Shown piece after piece: positions 43,939 to 51,706 of a stretch of DNA of 64,000 bases. The stretch comes from UBA4615 sp044368415 (GTDB lineage Bacteria; Pseudomonadota; Gammaproteobacteria; Burkholderiales; Burkholderiaceae_E), in contig JBIPLJ010000010.1 of assembly GCA_044368415.1 (NCBI GenBank), forward strand, positions 1 through 64,000, written 5' to 3'. Below the pieces are notes generated by a model. That model was not told the origin of the DNA and did no database searches. It worked only from the letters and a program-made list of their open reading frames with translations. A program made the translations under genes and the position numbers. Positions within the stretch are counted from its first letter, which is position 1. Each line of letters opens with the position of its first letter.

Positions 43939-44718
43939 TCAACGTTTGTCCATCAGCCGCACGCCGCCGGCCGCGAGCTGGCGGCCCGCGTCGACGAGGA
44001 TGTGCTGGCCGGTCATCTTCGGCTGCTGCAGCATCCAGACGATCGATTCGGCGACGTCGTCGGCCGACAGCGTCGCCTGCAGCGCGGTGACCTGCGAGAC
44101 GGTCTTCCTCACGGTGTCGAAGCGCTCCTGGCCGAGGCCGCGGATGTGCCAGTCGGTCTCGACGAAGCCGGGGCGCACCGCGTTGACGCGGACCTCGGGG
44201 GCGAGTGCGCGCGCCAGGTTCATCGTGATGTTGTCGAGCGCGGCCTTGCTCGCGCTGTAGGCGGGCGAGGAGCCGGTGCCGTCGAGCGCCGACGACGAGG
44301 ACACATTGACCACCGCGCCGCGCGCTGCGCGCAGCATCGGCGCGCAGGCGCGGGTCATCTGCCAGGTGCCGATCACGTTGACCGCGTAGATCGCCTGGAA
44401 GTCCTCCGCGGTGACGGCGTCGAGGTCGCCGGCCGGCGCGAAGCGCGTGGTGCCCGCGTTGTTGACCAGCCCGTCGAGCCCGGAGCCGAACGCGTCCGCG
44501 ACCGCGGCCGCCGCGCGGCGGCAGTCGTCGTCGCAGGCCACGTCCGCGGCGACGGCGACGGCGCGCGCACCGCGCCCCTCGCAGGCGGCGACGGTCTCGC
44601 GCGCGGCGTCCGCGCTCTTCGAGTAGACGATCGCGATCGAGGCGCCGGGGACGGCGAGGCGCAGCGCGGTCGCGCGGCCGATGCCGGTGGCGCCGCCGGT
44701 GACGAGCCAGGTGCTCAT
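43939..44718 (-). CDS. SDR family NAD(P)-dependent oxidoreductase
   Basis: 259-aa classical short-chain dehydrogenase. Cofactor motif TGGATGIG (about 7-14), structural NNAG (about 91-94), catalytic Ser in NVSSSSALDG and the YxxxK pair in YSASK (about 152-156), with the usual RVNAVRPGFVETDW after it. An Ala/Arg-rich stretch around residues 40-60 follows the second beta strand. Cofactor choice (IVYSKSADAA) leans to NADP, but this is weak. It overlaps the trmB stop by 4 bp. The substrate is unknown. Confidence 0.92.
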   Translation of the reverse strand: MSTWLVTGGATGIGRATALRLAVPGASIAIVYSKSADAARETVAACEGRGARAVAVAADVACDDDCRRAAAAVADAFGSGLDGLVNNAGTTRFAPAGDLDAVTAEDFQAIYAVNVIGTWQMTRACAPMLRAARGAVVNVSSSSALDGTGSSPAYSASKAALDNITMNLARALAPEVRVNAVRPGFVETDWHIRGLGQERFDTVRKTVSQVTALQATLSADDVAESIVWMLQQPKMTGQHILVDAGRQLAAGGVRLMDKR

Positions 44719-45533
44719 GGGAGGGCCTCCGTGTCGTGCTGGCGTCGGGTGAACATCAGGTCCCACACCCCGTGGCCCAGGCGCAGGCCGCGCTGCTCGA
44801 ATTTGGTGAGCGGGCGCCAGTCGGGGCGCGGGGCGAAGTCCACGGCGGTGTTGGCGAGCGCGGGCTCGGCCGACAGCACCTCGAGCATCTGCGCGGCGTA
44901 GGGCTCCCAATCGGTCGCGCAGTGCAGGTAACTCCCGGGACCCAGGCGCCCGACGAGCGCGGCCACGAAGGCGGGCTGGATCAGCCGGCGCTTGTGGTGG
45001 CGGGCCTTCGGCCAAGGGTCCGGGAAATACACGTGTACACCTGCGAGCGAGGCGGGCGCGATGCGGTCGCGCAGTACCTCGACCGCGTCATGCTGCATCA
45101 CCCGCAGGTTGGCCAGGCCGCGGGCCTCGATCGTGCGCAGCAAGCTGCCGATGCCCGGCGTGTAGACCTCGATGCCGATGAAGTCGGTGTCGGGCCGCGC
45201 AGCGGCGATCTCGGCGGTGGTGTGGCCCATGCCGAAGCCGATCTCCAGCACTACCGGTGCGCGCCGGCCGAAGAGGGCGGCGAAGTCGATCGGGCCCGCG
45301 CCGTCGGGCACCGCGTAGCGCGGCATCAGCGAGGCGTGCGCCTCGCGCTGCGCGTCGGACACGTGGCCGCCGCGCCGCATCACGAAGCTGCGGATGTGCT
45401 CGGTGCGGCGCGAGGCGGGGTCGGGTGCCTGCATGGGCGCGGCGGCATTGGCCTGCGGGTCCGGGAGCCCATCGGCGCGGACGCGGGGATGGGGCGCGCC
45501 GTCGTGAGGCGTGTTCTCGGGCAACGAGCACAT
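44715..45533 (-). CDS. trmB: tRNA (guanosine(46)-N7)-methyltransferase
   Basis: SAM-dependent enzyme that makes m7G46 in the tRNA variable loop. It has 272 aa from ATG 45533, slightly longer than usual because of an N-terminal Pro/Ala-rich extension of about 35 residues. Motifs: RSFVMRRGGHVSDAQ, SAM loop LEIGFGMGH (about 95-103), IGIEVYTPGIGSLL, and the diagnostic VYFPDPWPKARHHKRRL (about 165-181), then TDWEPYAAQMLEVL. It follows thiG by 17 bp, a neighbourhood common in Betaproteobacteria. Confidence 0.94.
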   Translation of the reverse strand: MCSLPENTPHDGAPHPRVRADGLPDPQANAAAPMQAPDPASRRTEHIRSFVMRRGGHVSDAQREAHASLMPRYAVPDGAGPIDFAALFGRRAPVVLEIGFGMGHTTAEIAAARPDTDFIGIEVYTPGIGSLLRTIEARGLANLRVMQHDAVEVLRDRIAPASLAGVHVYFPDPWPKARHHKRRLIQPAFVAALVGRLGPGSYLHCATDWEPYAAQMLEVLSAEPALANTAVDFAPRPDWRPLTKFEQRGLRLGHGVWDLMFTRRQHDTEALP

Positions 45534-45550
45534 CGGAGCGGACGCGGTGG

Positions 45551-46366
45551 TCAGCCGGCCTGGGCCGGACCGATCATCCCGCCGGTGGGCGAGGACGGGC
45601 TCGCGCCGTACAGCTTCCTGGGCATGCGCCCGGCCAGCCACGCATGGCGGCCGGCCTCGACCGCGAGGCGCATCGCGCGCGCCATGCGGATCGGGTCGCT
45701 GGCGGCGGCGACCGCGGTGTTCATCAGCACGCCGGCGCAGCCGAGCTCCATTGCGATGGCGGCGTCCGACGCGGTGCCCACGCCGGCGTCGACGATGACT
45801 GGCACCGTGGCCTTCTCCAGGATCAGCTGCAGGTTCCACGGATTCAGGATGCCCATGCCCGAGCCGATCAGCGAGGCGAGCGGCATCACTGCGACGCAGC
45901 CGATCGATTCGAGCACACGCGCCTGGATCGGGTCGTCACTGCAGTAGACCATCACCTCGAAGCCTTCATTCACCAGCACCTCGGCGGCCTTCACCGTCTC
46001 GGGCATGTTCGGATAGAGGTTCTGAGGATCGCCGAGCACCTCGAGCTTGACCAGGGTGTGGCCGTCGAGGAGCTCGCGCGCCAGGCGAAGCGTGCGGATC
46101 GCGTCGTCGGCGCTGTAGCAGCCGGCGGTGTTGGGCAGCAGCGTGTAGCGCGAGGGCGGCAGCGCGTCGAGCAGGCTCGGCGCGGCCTTGTCCTGGCCGA
46201 TGTTCGTGCGGCGGATGGCGACAGTGACGATCTGCGCGCCGCTCTCGTCGACCGCGCGGCGGGTCTCGTCGAAGTCCTTGTATTTGCCGGTCCCAAGCAG
46301 CAGGCGCGAGTCGAAGGTCCGCGTGCCGACGCGCAGCGGATCGGCGGGAAAGAAGGTAGGCGTCAT
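45551..46366 (-). CDS. thiG: Thiazole synthase
   Basis: Class I TIM-barrel enzyme that assembles thiazole phosphate from DXP, dehydroglycine and ThiS-thiocarboxylate. 271 aa. Motifs: LLLGTGKYKDFDET near the start, the Schiff-base lysine in TLVKLEVLGDPQNLYPN (about 103-120), GCVAVMPLASLIGSGMGI (about 152-169) and VIVDAGVGTASDAAIAMELG (about 188-207). A TAGAAT hexamer 6 nt before the ATG suggests its own leaderless promoter inside the thiS-to-yciH unit. Its partner ThiS is encoded 570 bp upstream, separated by a lipoprotein gene. Confidence 0.95.
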   Translation of the reverse strand: MTPTFFPADPLRVGTRTFDSRLLLGTGKYKDFDETRRAVDESGAQIVTVAIRRTNIGQDKAAPSLLDALPPSRYTLLPNTAGCYSADDAIRTLRLARELLDGHTLVKLEVLGDPQNLYPNMPETVKAAEVLVNEGFEVMVYCSDDPIQARVLESIGCVAVMPLASLIGSGMGILNPWNLQLILEKATVPVIVDAGVGTASDAAIAMELGCAGVLMNTAVAAASDPIRMARAMRLAVEAGRHAWLAGRMPRKLYGASPSSPTGGMIGPAQAG

Positions 46367-46372
46367 CCCGCT

Positions 46373-46378
46373 ATTCTA
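46373..46378 (-). promoter_or_regulatory. -10 hexamer TAGAAT, leaderless-type promoter of thiG
   Basis: TAGAAT (minus strand) ends 6 nt before the thiG ATG at 46366, in the 47-bp gap behind the LEA2 gene. No ribosome-binding site fits between. Confidence 0.45.
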
Positions 46379-46413
46379 GCCCCCGCGCCCGGCGCACCCG
46401 CCGGCCGCGCCGC

Positions 46414-46920
46414 TTACTGCGAGGCCGTGCCGCCCAGCCCCGCCGGCAGCGTGAGCTCGCCGCTCGAGGAGAATGACACGCCACCGAAGGCGGCGCCCGC
46501 GAGTCGGCCGCGCAGGCTGTAATCGACGCGGCTGCGGTCGCCGGTGGCGAAGCCCAGCGCCTGGCGCACCATCGCCGAGACCGGGACCGATACCGGGACC
46601 TCGAGTACCGACTCACCGAAGCGCGGCACGCTGCCGCGCGCATCGCTCACGCCGCTGGCCAGCCGGCTGCCGCGTACGTCGAGCTCGATCGACACACCGT
46701 CGTAGTCGATCGGCTGCTCGTTCGGGTTCTGCACCCGCAGCTTGACCAGGAAGCGGCCTTCCATGCCCTGGCCCGCGAGCGGCTCGAGACCGACGACGTT
46801 GACGTTAAGTGGCTGCCCGAACGGAAGGCCCGCGCAGGCCGAAACCAACACGGCGAGGGCCACCACGGCCACGAGGGTGAGGCGGGACGCGATCGGGCGT
46901 CGGTGCAGAGTCGTTCGCAT
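46414..46920 (-). CDS. LEA type 2 family lipoprotein
   Basis: 168-aa secreted lipoprotein. A signal peptide with lipobox VSAC puts the acylated Cys at about residue 29. The mature part is a WHy/LEA2-type beta-sandwich: LEPLAGQGMEGRFLVKLRVQNPNEQPIDYDGVSIELDVRG contains the family core NPNxxPIDYxGxxxxL. The domain is associated with desiccation and hypersensitive response in plants; its bacterial role is unclear, perhaps envelope stability. It lies between thiS (14 bp) and thiG (47 bp), an unusual place for such a gene. Confidence 0.85.
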   Translation of the reverse strand: MRTTLHRRPIASRLTLVAVVALAVLVSACAGLPFGQPLNVNVVGLEPLAGQGMEGRFLVKLRVQNPNEQPIDYDGVSIELDVRGSRLASGVSDARGSVPRFGESVLEVPVSVPVSAMVRQALGFATGDRSRVDYSLRGRLAGAAFGGVSFSSSGELTLPAGLGGTASQ

Positions 46921-46934
46921 GTCGTCGCGCGGCC

Positions 46935-47135
46935 TCAGCCGCCCCCCACCGCGACCACGATCTCCAGGCGGTCGCCGTCGGCGAGCAGCGCCTGTGGGTG
47001 CTGCGAGCGGGGCACGATCTCGCCGTTGCGCTCGACCGCGACCCGTTTGCCGGCGAGTGCCATCCGCTCGAGCAGCAGCGAGACGGTGGTGCCCTCGGCG
47101 AGGGGCTGCGGCGTGCCGTTGACGATCACCTGCAT
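46935..47135 (-). CDS. thiS: Sulfur carrier protein ThiS
   Basis: 66-aa ubiquitin-like protein whose C-terminal Gly is adenylated and thiocarboxylated to donate sulfur to ThiG. It has the expected start MQVIVNGTPQPLAEGTTV, central VAVERNGEIVPRSQ and C-terminus DGDRLEIVVAVGGG. It ends in three glycines where GG is usual; the final GG still fits. ATG 47135 has a TAGAAT -10 only 7 nt upstream. It is the first gene of the minus-strand unit down to yciH. Confidence 0.93.
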   Translation of the reverse strand: MQVIVNGTPQPLAEGTTVSLLLERMALAGKRVAVERNGEIVPRSQHPQALLADGDRLEIVVAVGGG

Positions 47136-47142
47136 GGCTGGG

Positions 47143-47148
47143 ATTCTA
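47143..47148 (-). promoter_or_regulatory. -10 hexamer TAGAAT, leaderless-type promoter of thiS
   Basis: TAGAAT (minus strand) ends 7 nt before the thiS ATG. There is no thiamine riboswitch sequence between it and the gene, or just upstream. Confidence 0.45.
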
Positions 47149-47205
47149 ACCGTCGCCCGGCGAAGCCATGCGAAGATGCGCGCCGGTGCGGGAAGGGAGC
47201 GAGGG

Positions 47206-48657
47206 ATGGTCGGCAGTTTGGCCGCAGGGCAGCGGCACGGTGTGCGGCGTCGGAGGGGCAAGGCCCCGCCGCGATCGGCGGTCCGCACGCGGCGCGCCGC
47301 AGTCGCCGCGGTGCTCGCCGCGGTGCTCGCCGCCACCGGCTGCGGCAACACCGAGGTCACGCTGAATGCCTCGCCCGACGATGCGCCGCAGACGATCGTA
47401 CTGACCGCGACCGCCGTCCCTTCGGGCAAGCAGGCCTCGCTGTCCTGGACCAGCCCGAACGACAAGTACTCGTACCGCGTGAACCGCAACGGCACCGGCG
47501 TCGCGTCGCTCACCGAGCGGACCTGGACCGACACCGCGCTCGCAGCAGGGCAGCGGTACTGCTGGAAGGTCTACGGCCTGAGCGGCTTCGGCTGGCAGGC
47601 GCGCAGCAACGAGGCCTGCGTCGGCACCGACCCGGCGACCAAGGACTGGCGTCTCGAGACGCTGGCCACCGGACGCTGGCCGGCGATCGCGGTGGACGCC
47701 TCGGGCGAGCTGCACGTCTGCTGGGCCGGCGTGACCGGCACCACCATCTCCTACCTGCGGGTCGGGCCGGAGCGCAAGGCCGAGACGGTGGATGCCGACG
47801 GTCAGTCGCAGTGCAGCCTCGCGGTCGATGCCAACGGGATCGTCCACGTCGCCTACACCAGTCGCTTCGGGCTGCGCCATGCGAAGCGTGAGGCCGACAC
47901 ATGGACGAGCGCGACTGTGGACGCGCAGGGCCTGCCCGGCGGGCGGCGCTTCGACGGACCGGCGATCGCGCTGTCGGCGGCCGGCGTGCCGCGCATCGCC
48001 TACCGCCGCACGGTGTCGGGCACGGTATCGCTGGCGGTGGCCACGCGTGCCGATCCGGCCAGCGGCTGGACGATCGATCCGACCGCGATCCAGGGGCTGG
48101 TCGGCCCGCGTTCGATCGCGGTCGATGCGGGCGGCGCGAGCCGCCTCGCCACCACCGACGAGCTCGGCCAGTCGGTGAGCGCCTGGCGGCGCGAGACGCG
48201 CGGCTGGGTACGCGAGACCGCGCAGTCGCTTGCGCCGACGGCGGGCGACGGGCCGCCAATCGTGCTGGACGCCGAGAGCAATGCGCGCATGGCATGGTGG
48301 CAGCGCGATGCGCCGACCACCGCGAACACGGTCGCGCTCAAGTTGTACGAGACCGGCGCGCCGGGTACCACGGGTTGGACCGCGGAGACGGTCGCGACGC
48401 TCGACGGCCTGGGCACGCGGGTCGCGATCTCGGTGGCCGGCGGCATGCGGCGGGTCGCTGTCGTCGATGCCGCGGGCACCGTGCGCCTCTACACGCGCGG
48501 TGCCGCCGCCGCATGGACCGGCGAGACCTTCCCGACCCAGGGTGGCGCGGCTGCATCGCTCGACTTCGTCGTCGGCACCGACCAGCAGCTTCGCATCGTG
48601 TTCGACCGCGCGGTCGAGGGCGGCGGCAGCGTCGTGCTCGCGAGCCGCAAGCCCTAG
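47206..48657 (+). CDS. Lipoprotein with fibronectin-III-like and propeller-like repeats, function unknown
   Basis: 483 aa from ATG 47206, which has GGGAAGGGAGCGAGGG upstream; an ATG at 47176 is possible. A basic N-terminus leads to a hydrophobic stretch and the lipobox ATGC. Residues about 60-140 look like a fibronectin type III domain (ASLSWTSPNDKYSYRVNRNG, RYCWKVYGLSGFG). The remainder carries repeats of a D-x-x-G-x-x-x-V/I-A/W pattern: AVDASGELHVCWAG, AVDANGIVHVAYTS, ALSAAGVPRIAYRR, VLDAESNARMAWWQ. These look like blades of a beta-propeller. It is probably a surface or periplasmic binding protein; nothing suggests an enzyme. Confidence 0.78.
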   Translation: MVGSLAAGQRHGVRRRRGKAPPRSAVRTRRAAVAAVLAAVLAATGCGNTEVTLNASPDDAPQTIVLTATAVPSGKQASLSWTSPNDKYSYRVNRNGTGVASLTERTWTDTALAAGQRYCWKVYGLSGFGWQARSNEACVGTDPATKDWRLETLATGRWPAIAVDASGELHVCWAGVTGTTISYLRVGPERKAETVDADGQSQCSLAVDANGIVHVAYTSRFGLRHAKREADTWTSATVDAQGLPGGRRFDGPAIALSAAGVPRIAYRRTVSGTVSLAVATRADPASGWTIDPTAIQGLVGPRSIAVDAGGASRLATTDELGQSVSAWRRETRGWVRETAQSLAPTAGDGPPIVLDAESNARMAWWQRDAPTTANTVALKLYETGAPGTTGWTAETVATLDGLGTRVAISVAGGMRRVAVVDAAGTVRLYTRGAAAAWTGETFPTQGGAAASLDFVVGTDQQLRIVFDRAVEGGGSVVLASRKP

Positions 48658-48741
48658 CAGGCTGTTGAAGATCACCGTCCCGCGATCGTAGGCCGAACCG
48701 GCGTACGCAGGGACAGCGACCGGCACAATCGGATGCGCGCC

Positions 48742-48747
48742 GATAAT
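48742..48747 (+). promoter_or_regulatory. -10 hexamer GATAAT before the Lon-N-domain gene
   Basis: GATAAT lies 21 nt before ATG 48769 and downstream of the alternative ATG at 48733. If used, it excludes the longer start. Confidence 0.35.
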
Positions 48748-48768
48748 GGATTGACGAACGATCACGAC

Positions 48769-49377
48769 ATGGAAACCATCTCGGTCTTTCCGCTCTCGAC
48801 CGGCCTGTTCCCCGATGGCCGTCTGGATCTGCAAATCTTTGAAGTGCGCTACCTGGATCTCGTGCGCCGGTGTTACCGGGAGCAGACTGCTTTCGGGGTG
48901 GTGTCGATACAGGAGGGCAAAGAAGTCATGGTGCCGGGACACATTCCGGCGCTTTTCAGCCATGGCACAATGGCGCAGATTGAAACACTCGACACTGTGC
49001 AAGCGGCCTTGCTGCGCATTCGCTGTCGGGGCGGCAAGCGCTTTGAAGTGCACCGCAGCTATCCGGGCCCGCTCGGTGTGTTGCAGGCAGATGTGACGTA
49101 TCTGCCTGCCGACCCTGCAGTCGAGATTCCCTCCGAATTGAACTATCTCGCGCTTCAACTGGGGCAAGCCATTGCCCAGGTCCAAAAAGAGGGCCGACTG
49201 TCCGATCTGCCCTTGCTCGCGCCCTTTCGTCTGGACGAGTGCGGCTGGGTTGCAGACCGCTGGGCTGAGTTGCTGAACCTGCCGGCAAGCGACAAGCTGG
49301 ATTTGCTGCGCGAAGCCGACCCCCTGGAGCGCCTTCGCGCAATCGATCAGACCATCGGCGGGCCTGACAGTCGCTGA
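48769..49377 (+). CDS. LON peptidase substrate-binding domain protein
   Basis: 202-aa protein that corresponds to the N-terminal (LAN) domain of Lon without ATPase or protease parts. It begins ISVFPLSTGLFPDGRLDLQIFEVRYLDLVRRC, the standard start of this family. TAFGVVSIQEGKEV and a conserved GGKRFEVHRSYPG core follow, then a C-terminal helical bundle. Stand-alone copies are common in Burkholderiales; their function is not established. Codon use is visibly less GC-rich than in the preceding lipoprotein gene, and the lower-GC stretch of the window begins here. Confidence 0.88.
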   Translation: METISVFPLSTGLFPDGRLDLQIFEVRYLDLVRRCYREQTAFGVVSIQEGKEVMVPGHIPALFSHGTMAQIETLDTVQAALLRIRCRGGKRFEVHRSYPGPLGVLQADVTYLPADPAVEIPSELNYLALQLGQAIAQVQKEGRLSDLPLLAPFRLDECGWVADRWAELLNLPASDKLDLLREADPLERLRAIDQTIGGPDSR

Positions 49378-49904
49378 GTGCAAGCCCGAACTCGAGCGAT
49401 GCCCACCGCATGCTTGTGTTTAAGCGGCGGCGCGATGATGACGGCCAACTTCTGAAAGCCGGATTCTTCCGCAATGCAGAGTGTTCAACTCTGGGGTACG
49501 TCGATGCGGCTGCTGGTCGAACTCGCCGCGACTGCCGCCTTTGTATTGTGCTGCGTCATGATGGCAGCGCGAAAGCGAATGGACGCTGTCGGGGTCTGCC
49601 CGATCGGGAATGGGAAATTCAAACGCCCTAACGAGGCCTGGCAGGGGTGGCAAACGCAGACCGAAGGGGCTCGGGCCTTTGGTCGATGGCGAGCCCGGTT
49701 GACTTCACCTGTCACCTTGCGGCACCTTCCTGGGCCGGTTTCGCTCTCTCGTGGCCATTCGTCTCTCCGACCTGGCTGTCCGCCAATTGCCGGAAGTCCG
49801 CAGGGGCCTGTCGGATACCTTTTGAAATCGCCAGCACCGTCAGTTCCGGCAAGGCGTCTCTATGGGCGATGATGACGGCTTGTTGACTTCAGGAACTGGT
49901 CACC
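49378..49904. other. 527-bp gap with one repeat copy and no convincing gene
   Basis: Several ORFs of 70-130 codons exist on both strands, but none shows a domain or coherent codon bias. The best (49474-49872 plus) has one hydrophobic stretch and then runs through the 85-bp repeat. The segment holds repeat copy 1 at 49606-49691. I see no RNA gene. Confidence 0.5.
49606..49691. repeat. ~85-bp direct repeat, copy 1 (left of DUF808)
   Basis: Shares about 80% identity by eye with 50917-51006, including TTCAAACGCCCT, GCAAACGCAGACC, AAGGGGCTCGG and GGTCGATGGCG in the same order. The two copies flank the DUF808 gene in direct orientation. Confidence 0.8.
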
Positions 49905-50909
49905 GTGAGCTCGGGTCTGATTGCACTGTTGGACGATGTGGCCGCCCTTGCCAAACTGGCAGCGGCCTCGCTGGACGATGTCGCTGCACAAGCGGCCAAG
50001 GCGGGTTCGAAGGCGGCGTCAAAAGCCGCTGGCATCGTCATCGACGACGCAGCGGTCACGCCGCGTTATGTGGTGGGGTTTGCTGCCGATCGCGAACTGC
50101 CCATCATCGGCAAGATCGCCGCCGGGTCGCTGAAGAACAAGCTGCTCTTTTTGCTGCCGGGCGCGTTGCTGCTGGGCTTCTTCGCGCCCTGGGCGATCAC
50201 GCCGCTGCTGATGCTGGGCGGGGCGTTTTTATGCCTTGAGGGCTGGCACAAGGTGGCTGACCTGTTGGGCCAGGGCCAGCAGGGCGCTGCTGCCGATGCC
50301 GATGGCGTGTCCGACAGCGACGAAGTCAAGGCGCCTCAGGAGCTGGAAAACGAACGCATCGACAGCGCCATCCGCACCGATTTCATCTTGTCGGCCGAGA
50401 TCATGGCCATCACCTTGGCCACGCTCACCGGCTTGGCCCTGTCGGTGCAAGCGGTGGTGCTGGGGCTGGTGGGCGTGGGCATGACGGTCGGGGTTTACGG
50501 CGCGGTTGCACTCATCGTGAAGGCTGACGATTTCGGAGCGTTGTTGGCCCGCACGGGCAATGGGGCCGTGCGGGCCGTGGGACGCGGCATCGTGTTGGGC
50601 ATGCCGGTGTTCCTGAAGGTGCTTAGCACCGTGGGCATGGTGGCGATGCTGTGGGTTGGCGGCCACATCGTCATCCATGGCGCGTATGAATTGGGCCTCA
50701 AAGCGCCTGAGCTGTGGGTTCAAGGCGTCACTGACGCTGCCCGTGCAGCCACGCCGCTGGCCCCGGGTCTTGTCGCCTGGGTGGTGCGGGCCGCCATCGA
50801 TGCAGTGCTTGGTCTTGCCGTGGGTGCGCTGGTCGCACCCATCGCCAGCAAAATCATCGGGCCCGCGTTCGGCCAACTGAAGTTGCTGTGGCCGGGCAAG
50901 ACCCCCTGA
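49905..50909 (+). CDS. DUF808 domain-containing membrane protein (YedI family)
   Basis: 334-aa inner-membrane protein. The N-terminus SGLIALLDDVAALAKLAAASLDDVAAQAAKA is the hallmark of DUF808, followed by AGIVIDDAAVTPRYVVGF and the membrane region beginning KNKLLFLLPGALLLGFFAPWAITPLLMLGGAFLCLEG. About seven or eight TM helices follow. The GTG start at 49905 has AGGAA upstream. Function unknown; E. coli YedI is uncharacterised. The gene has its own codon style (more GTG/TTG and less extreme GC) and is bracketed by direct repeats, which suggests it arrived as a unit. Confidence 0.9.
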   Translation: MSSGLIALLDDVAALAKLAAASLDDVAAQAAKAGSKAASKAAGIVIDDAAVTPRYVVGFAADRELPIIGKIAAGSLKNKLLFLLPGALLLGFFAPWAITPLLMLGGAFLCLEGWHKVADLLGQGQQGAAADADGVSDSDEVKAPQELENERIDSAIRTDFILSAEIMAITLATLTGLALSVQAVVLGLVGVGMTVGVYGAVALIVKADDFGALLARTGNGAVRAVGRGIVLGMPVFLKVLSTVGMVAMLWVGGHIVIHGAYELGLKAPELWVQGVTDAARAATPLAPGLVAWVVRAAIDAVLGLAVGALVAPIASKIIGPAFGQLKLLWPGKTP

Positions 50910-50916
50910 TGGGGAA

Positions 50917-51006
50917 GGGAAGCGGAAAGGCGTTTCAAACGCCCTGACGAGGCCCGGCAAGGGCAGCAAACGCAGACCCAAGGGGCTCGGACTTGGGTCG
51001 ATGGCG
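50917..51006. repeat. ~85-bp direct repeat, copy 2 (right of DUF808)
   Basis: Begins 8 bp behind the DUF808 stop. It contains the palindrome GCGTTTCAAACGC (missing its left arm in copy 1) and then matches copy 1 to GGTCGATGGCG. The rest of the 306-bp gap up to the antitoxin gene shows no gene. Confidence 0.8.
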
Positions 51007-51215
51007 GTGCGGCACCGGCGCCGTGCGGGGTTTCGACCTCGCAAGCATCGCGCGTCCGGCGCGCGCCCCGGATGGCCTTCACGCTGCCCCGCGCATGCCT
51101 TGATCGCAGATCAGGTGACCATTCATGGGACAGTCTGGCGGCAATGCATTGCATTGTCTGGGAAATGTGAGTGCACTACACAGCAAGCTGATTTCTCACC
51201 GATTCGGGATCCGTC

Positions 51216-51548
51216 ATGCCCACCTTACTTGCTGCCGAATCCACCCTGACCGACCGGTACCAGACCACGGTCCCGGAGTCGGTGCGGCGTGCGCTCAAGC
51301 TCGGCAAGCGCGACAAGATCCAGTATGAGATCCGCGCCAGCGGCGAGGTGGTGCTGACGCGTGTAACGGAGGCGGAGGAGGGCGGCGACCCCGTCCTGGG
51401 CGCTTTCCTGGCGTTCCTCGCACGGGACATCGCCCAGCACCCGGACCGGCTGAAGCCGCTCGATCGGGCGCTCGTCCAGCGGCTGCAGTCGCTGACTGGC
51501 GCAATCGAAGTCGACCTCGATGCGCCGCTGGCTGCGGAAGATGAATGA
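51216..51548 (+). CDS. PrlF/SohA family type II antitoxin
   Basis: 110-aa AbrB-fold antitoxin. The N-terminal swapped-hairpin domain shows ESTLTDRYQTTVPESVRRALKLGKRDKIQYEI (about 8-39), and the middle has GGDPVLGAFLAFLARDIAQHP, typical of PrlF partners of the YhaV RNase. It would bind its own promoter together with the toxin. The ATGA overlap with the next frame is the usual antitoxin-toxin coupling, but that toxin is truncated, so this antitoxin is now solitary. It may still neutralise a related toxin elsewhere. Confidence 0.87.
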   Translation: MPTLLAAESTLTDRYQTTVPESVRRALKLGKRDKIQYEIRASGEVVLTRVTEAEEGGDPVLGAFLAFLARDIAQHPDRLKPLDRALVQRLQSLTGAIEVDLDAPLAAEDE

Positions 51549-51706
51549 CCGCCGCGCACGCGGCGCCGGTGGTCGTCCATGGCTGGACGCTCTACGCACA
51601 CCCGCTGTGTCTCGCCCAGCTTGAGACGCTGGCCAGCCAGCTTCAAACGCCCTCTGAGTGGCCGCTAGGCGTCCATGACGCGGCTGTCACGCCGATGTCA
51701 CCCTGA
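51545..51706 (+). pseudogene. Truncated YhaV-type toxin
   Basis: ATG 51545 overlaps the antitoxin stop by 4 bp. The first codons read VVVHGWTLYAHPLCLAQLETLASQLQ, the N-terminus of YhaV RNases (NGWALYAHP in E. coli). Similarity stops near codon 35 and the frame ends after 53 codons; YhaV is about 150 aa. The catalytic C-terminal part is absent. The break coincides with TTCAAACGCCCT (51642-51653), the same 12-mer found in both flanking repeats of DUF808. Confidence 0.78.
51684..51701 (+). promoter_or_regulatory. Probable Pho box upstream of phoX
   Basis: CTGTCAC-GCCG-ATGTCAC: two 7-bp direct repeats with a 4-bp spacer, the exact architecture of a PhoB site (consensus CTGTCAT repeated every 11 bp). 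It ends 60 bp before the phoX ATG and overlaps the end of the toxin relic. No good -10 hexamer stands out downstream. Confidence 0.6.

Noticed and set aside
47136..47205. Thiamine pyrophosphate riboswitch upstream of thiS
   Set aside because: The conserved CTGAGA and ACCTGATC elements are absent, and the TAGAAT -10 is only 7 nt from the ATG, leaving no room for a leader. None is seen before thiD or thiG either.
48658..48675. GCAGGCTGTTGAAG behind the lipoprotein stop, similar to the end of some insertion sequences
   Set aside because: The match is short, no transposase or matching second end is found in the window, and 14 bp can occur by chance.
49474..49872. A 132-codon ORF between the Lon-N and DUF808 genes
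   Set aside because: It has one hydrophobic patch, runs through the direct repeat and shows no consistent codon bias or family.
49606..51706. Integron cassette array (DUF808 and prlF-yhaV as cassettes, repeats as attC sites)
   Set aside because: The repeats lack the paired core sites (GTTRRRY and RYYYAAC) in the correct places, and no integrase is present. They are better described as plain direct repeats.
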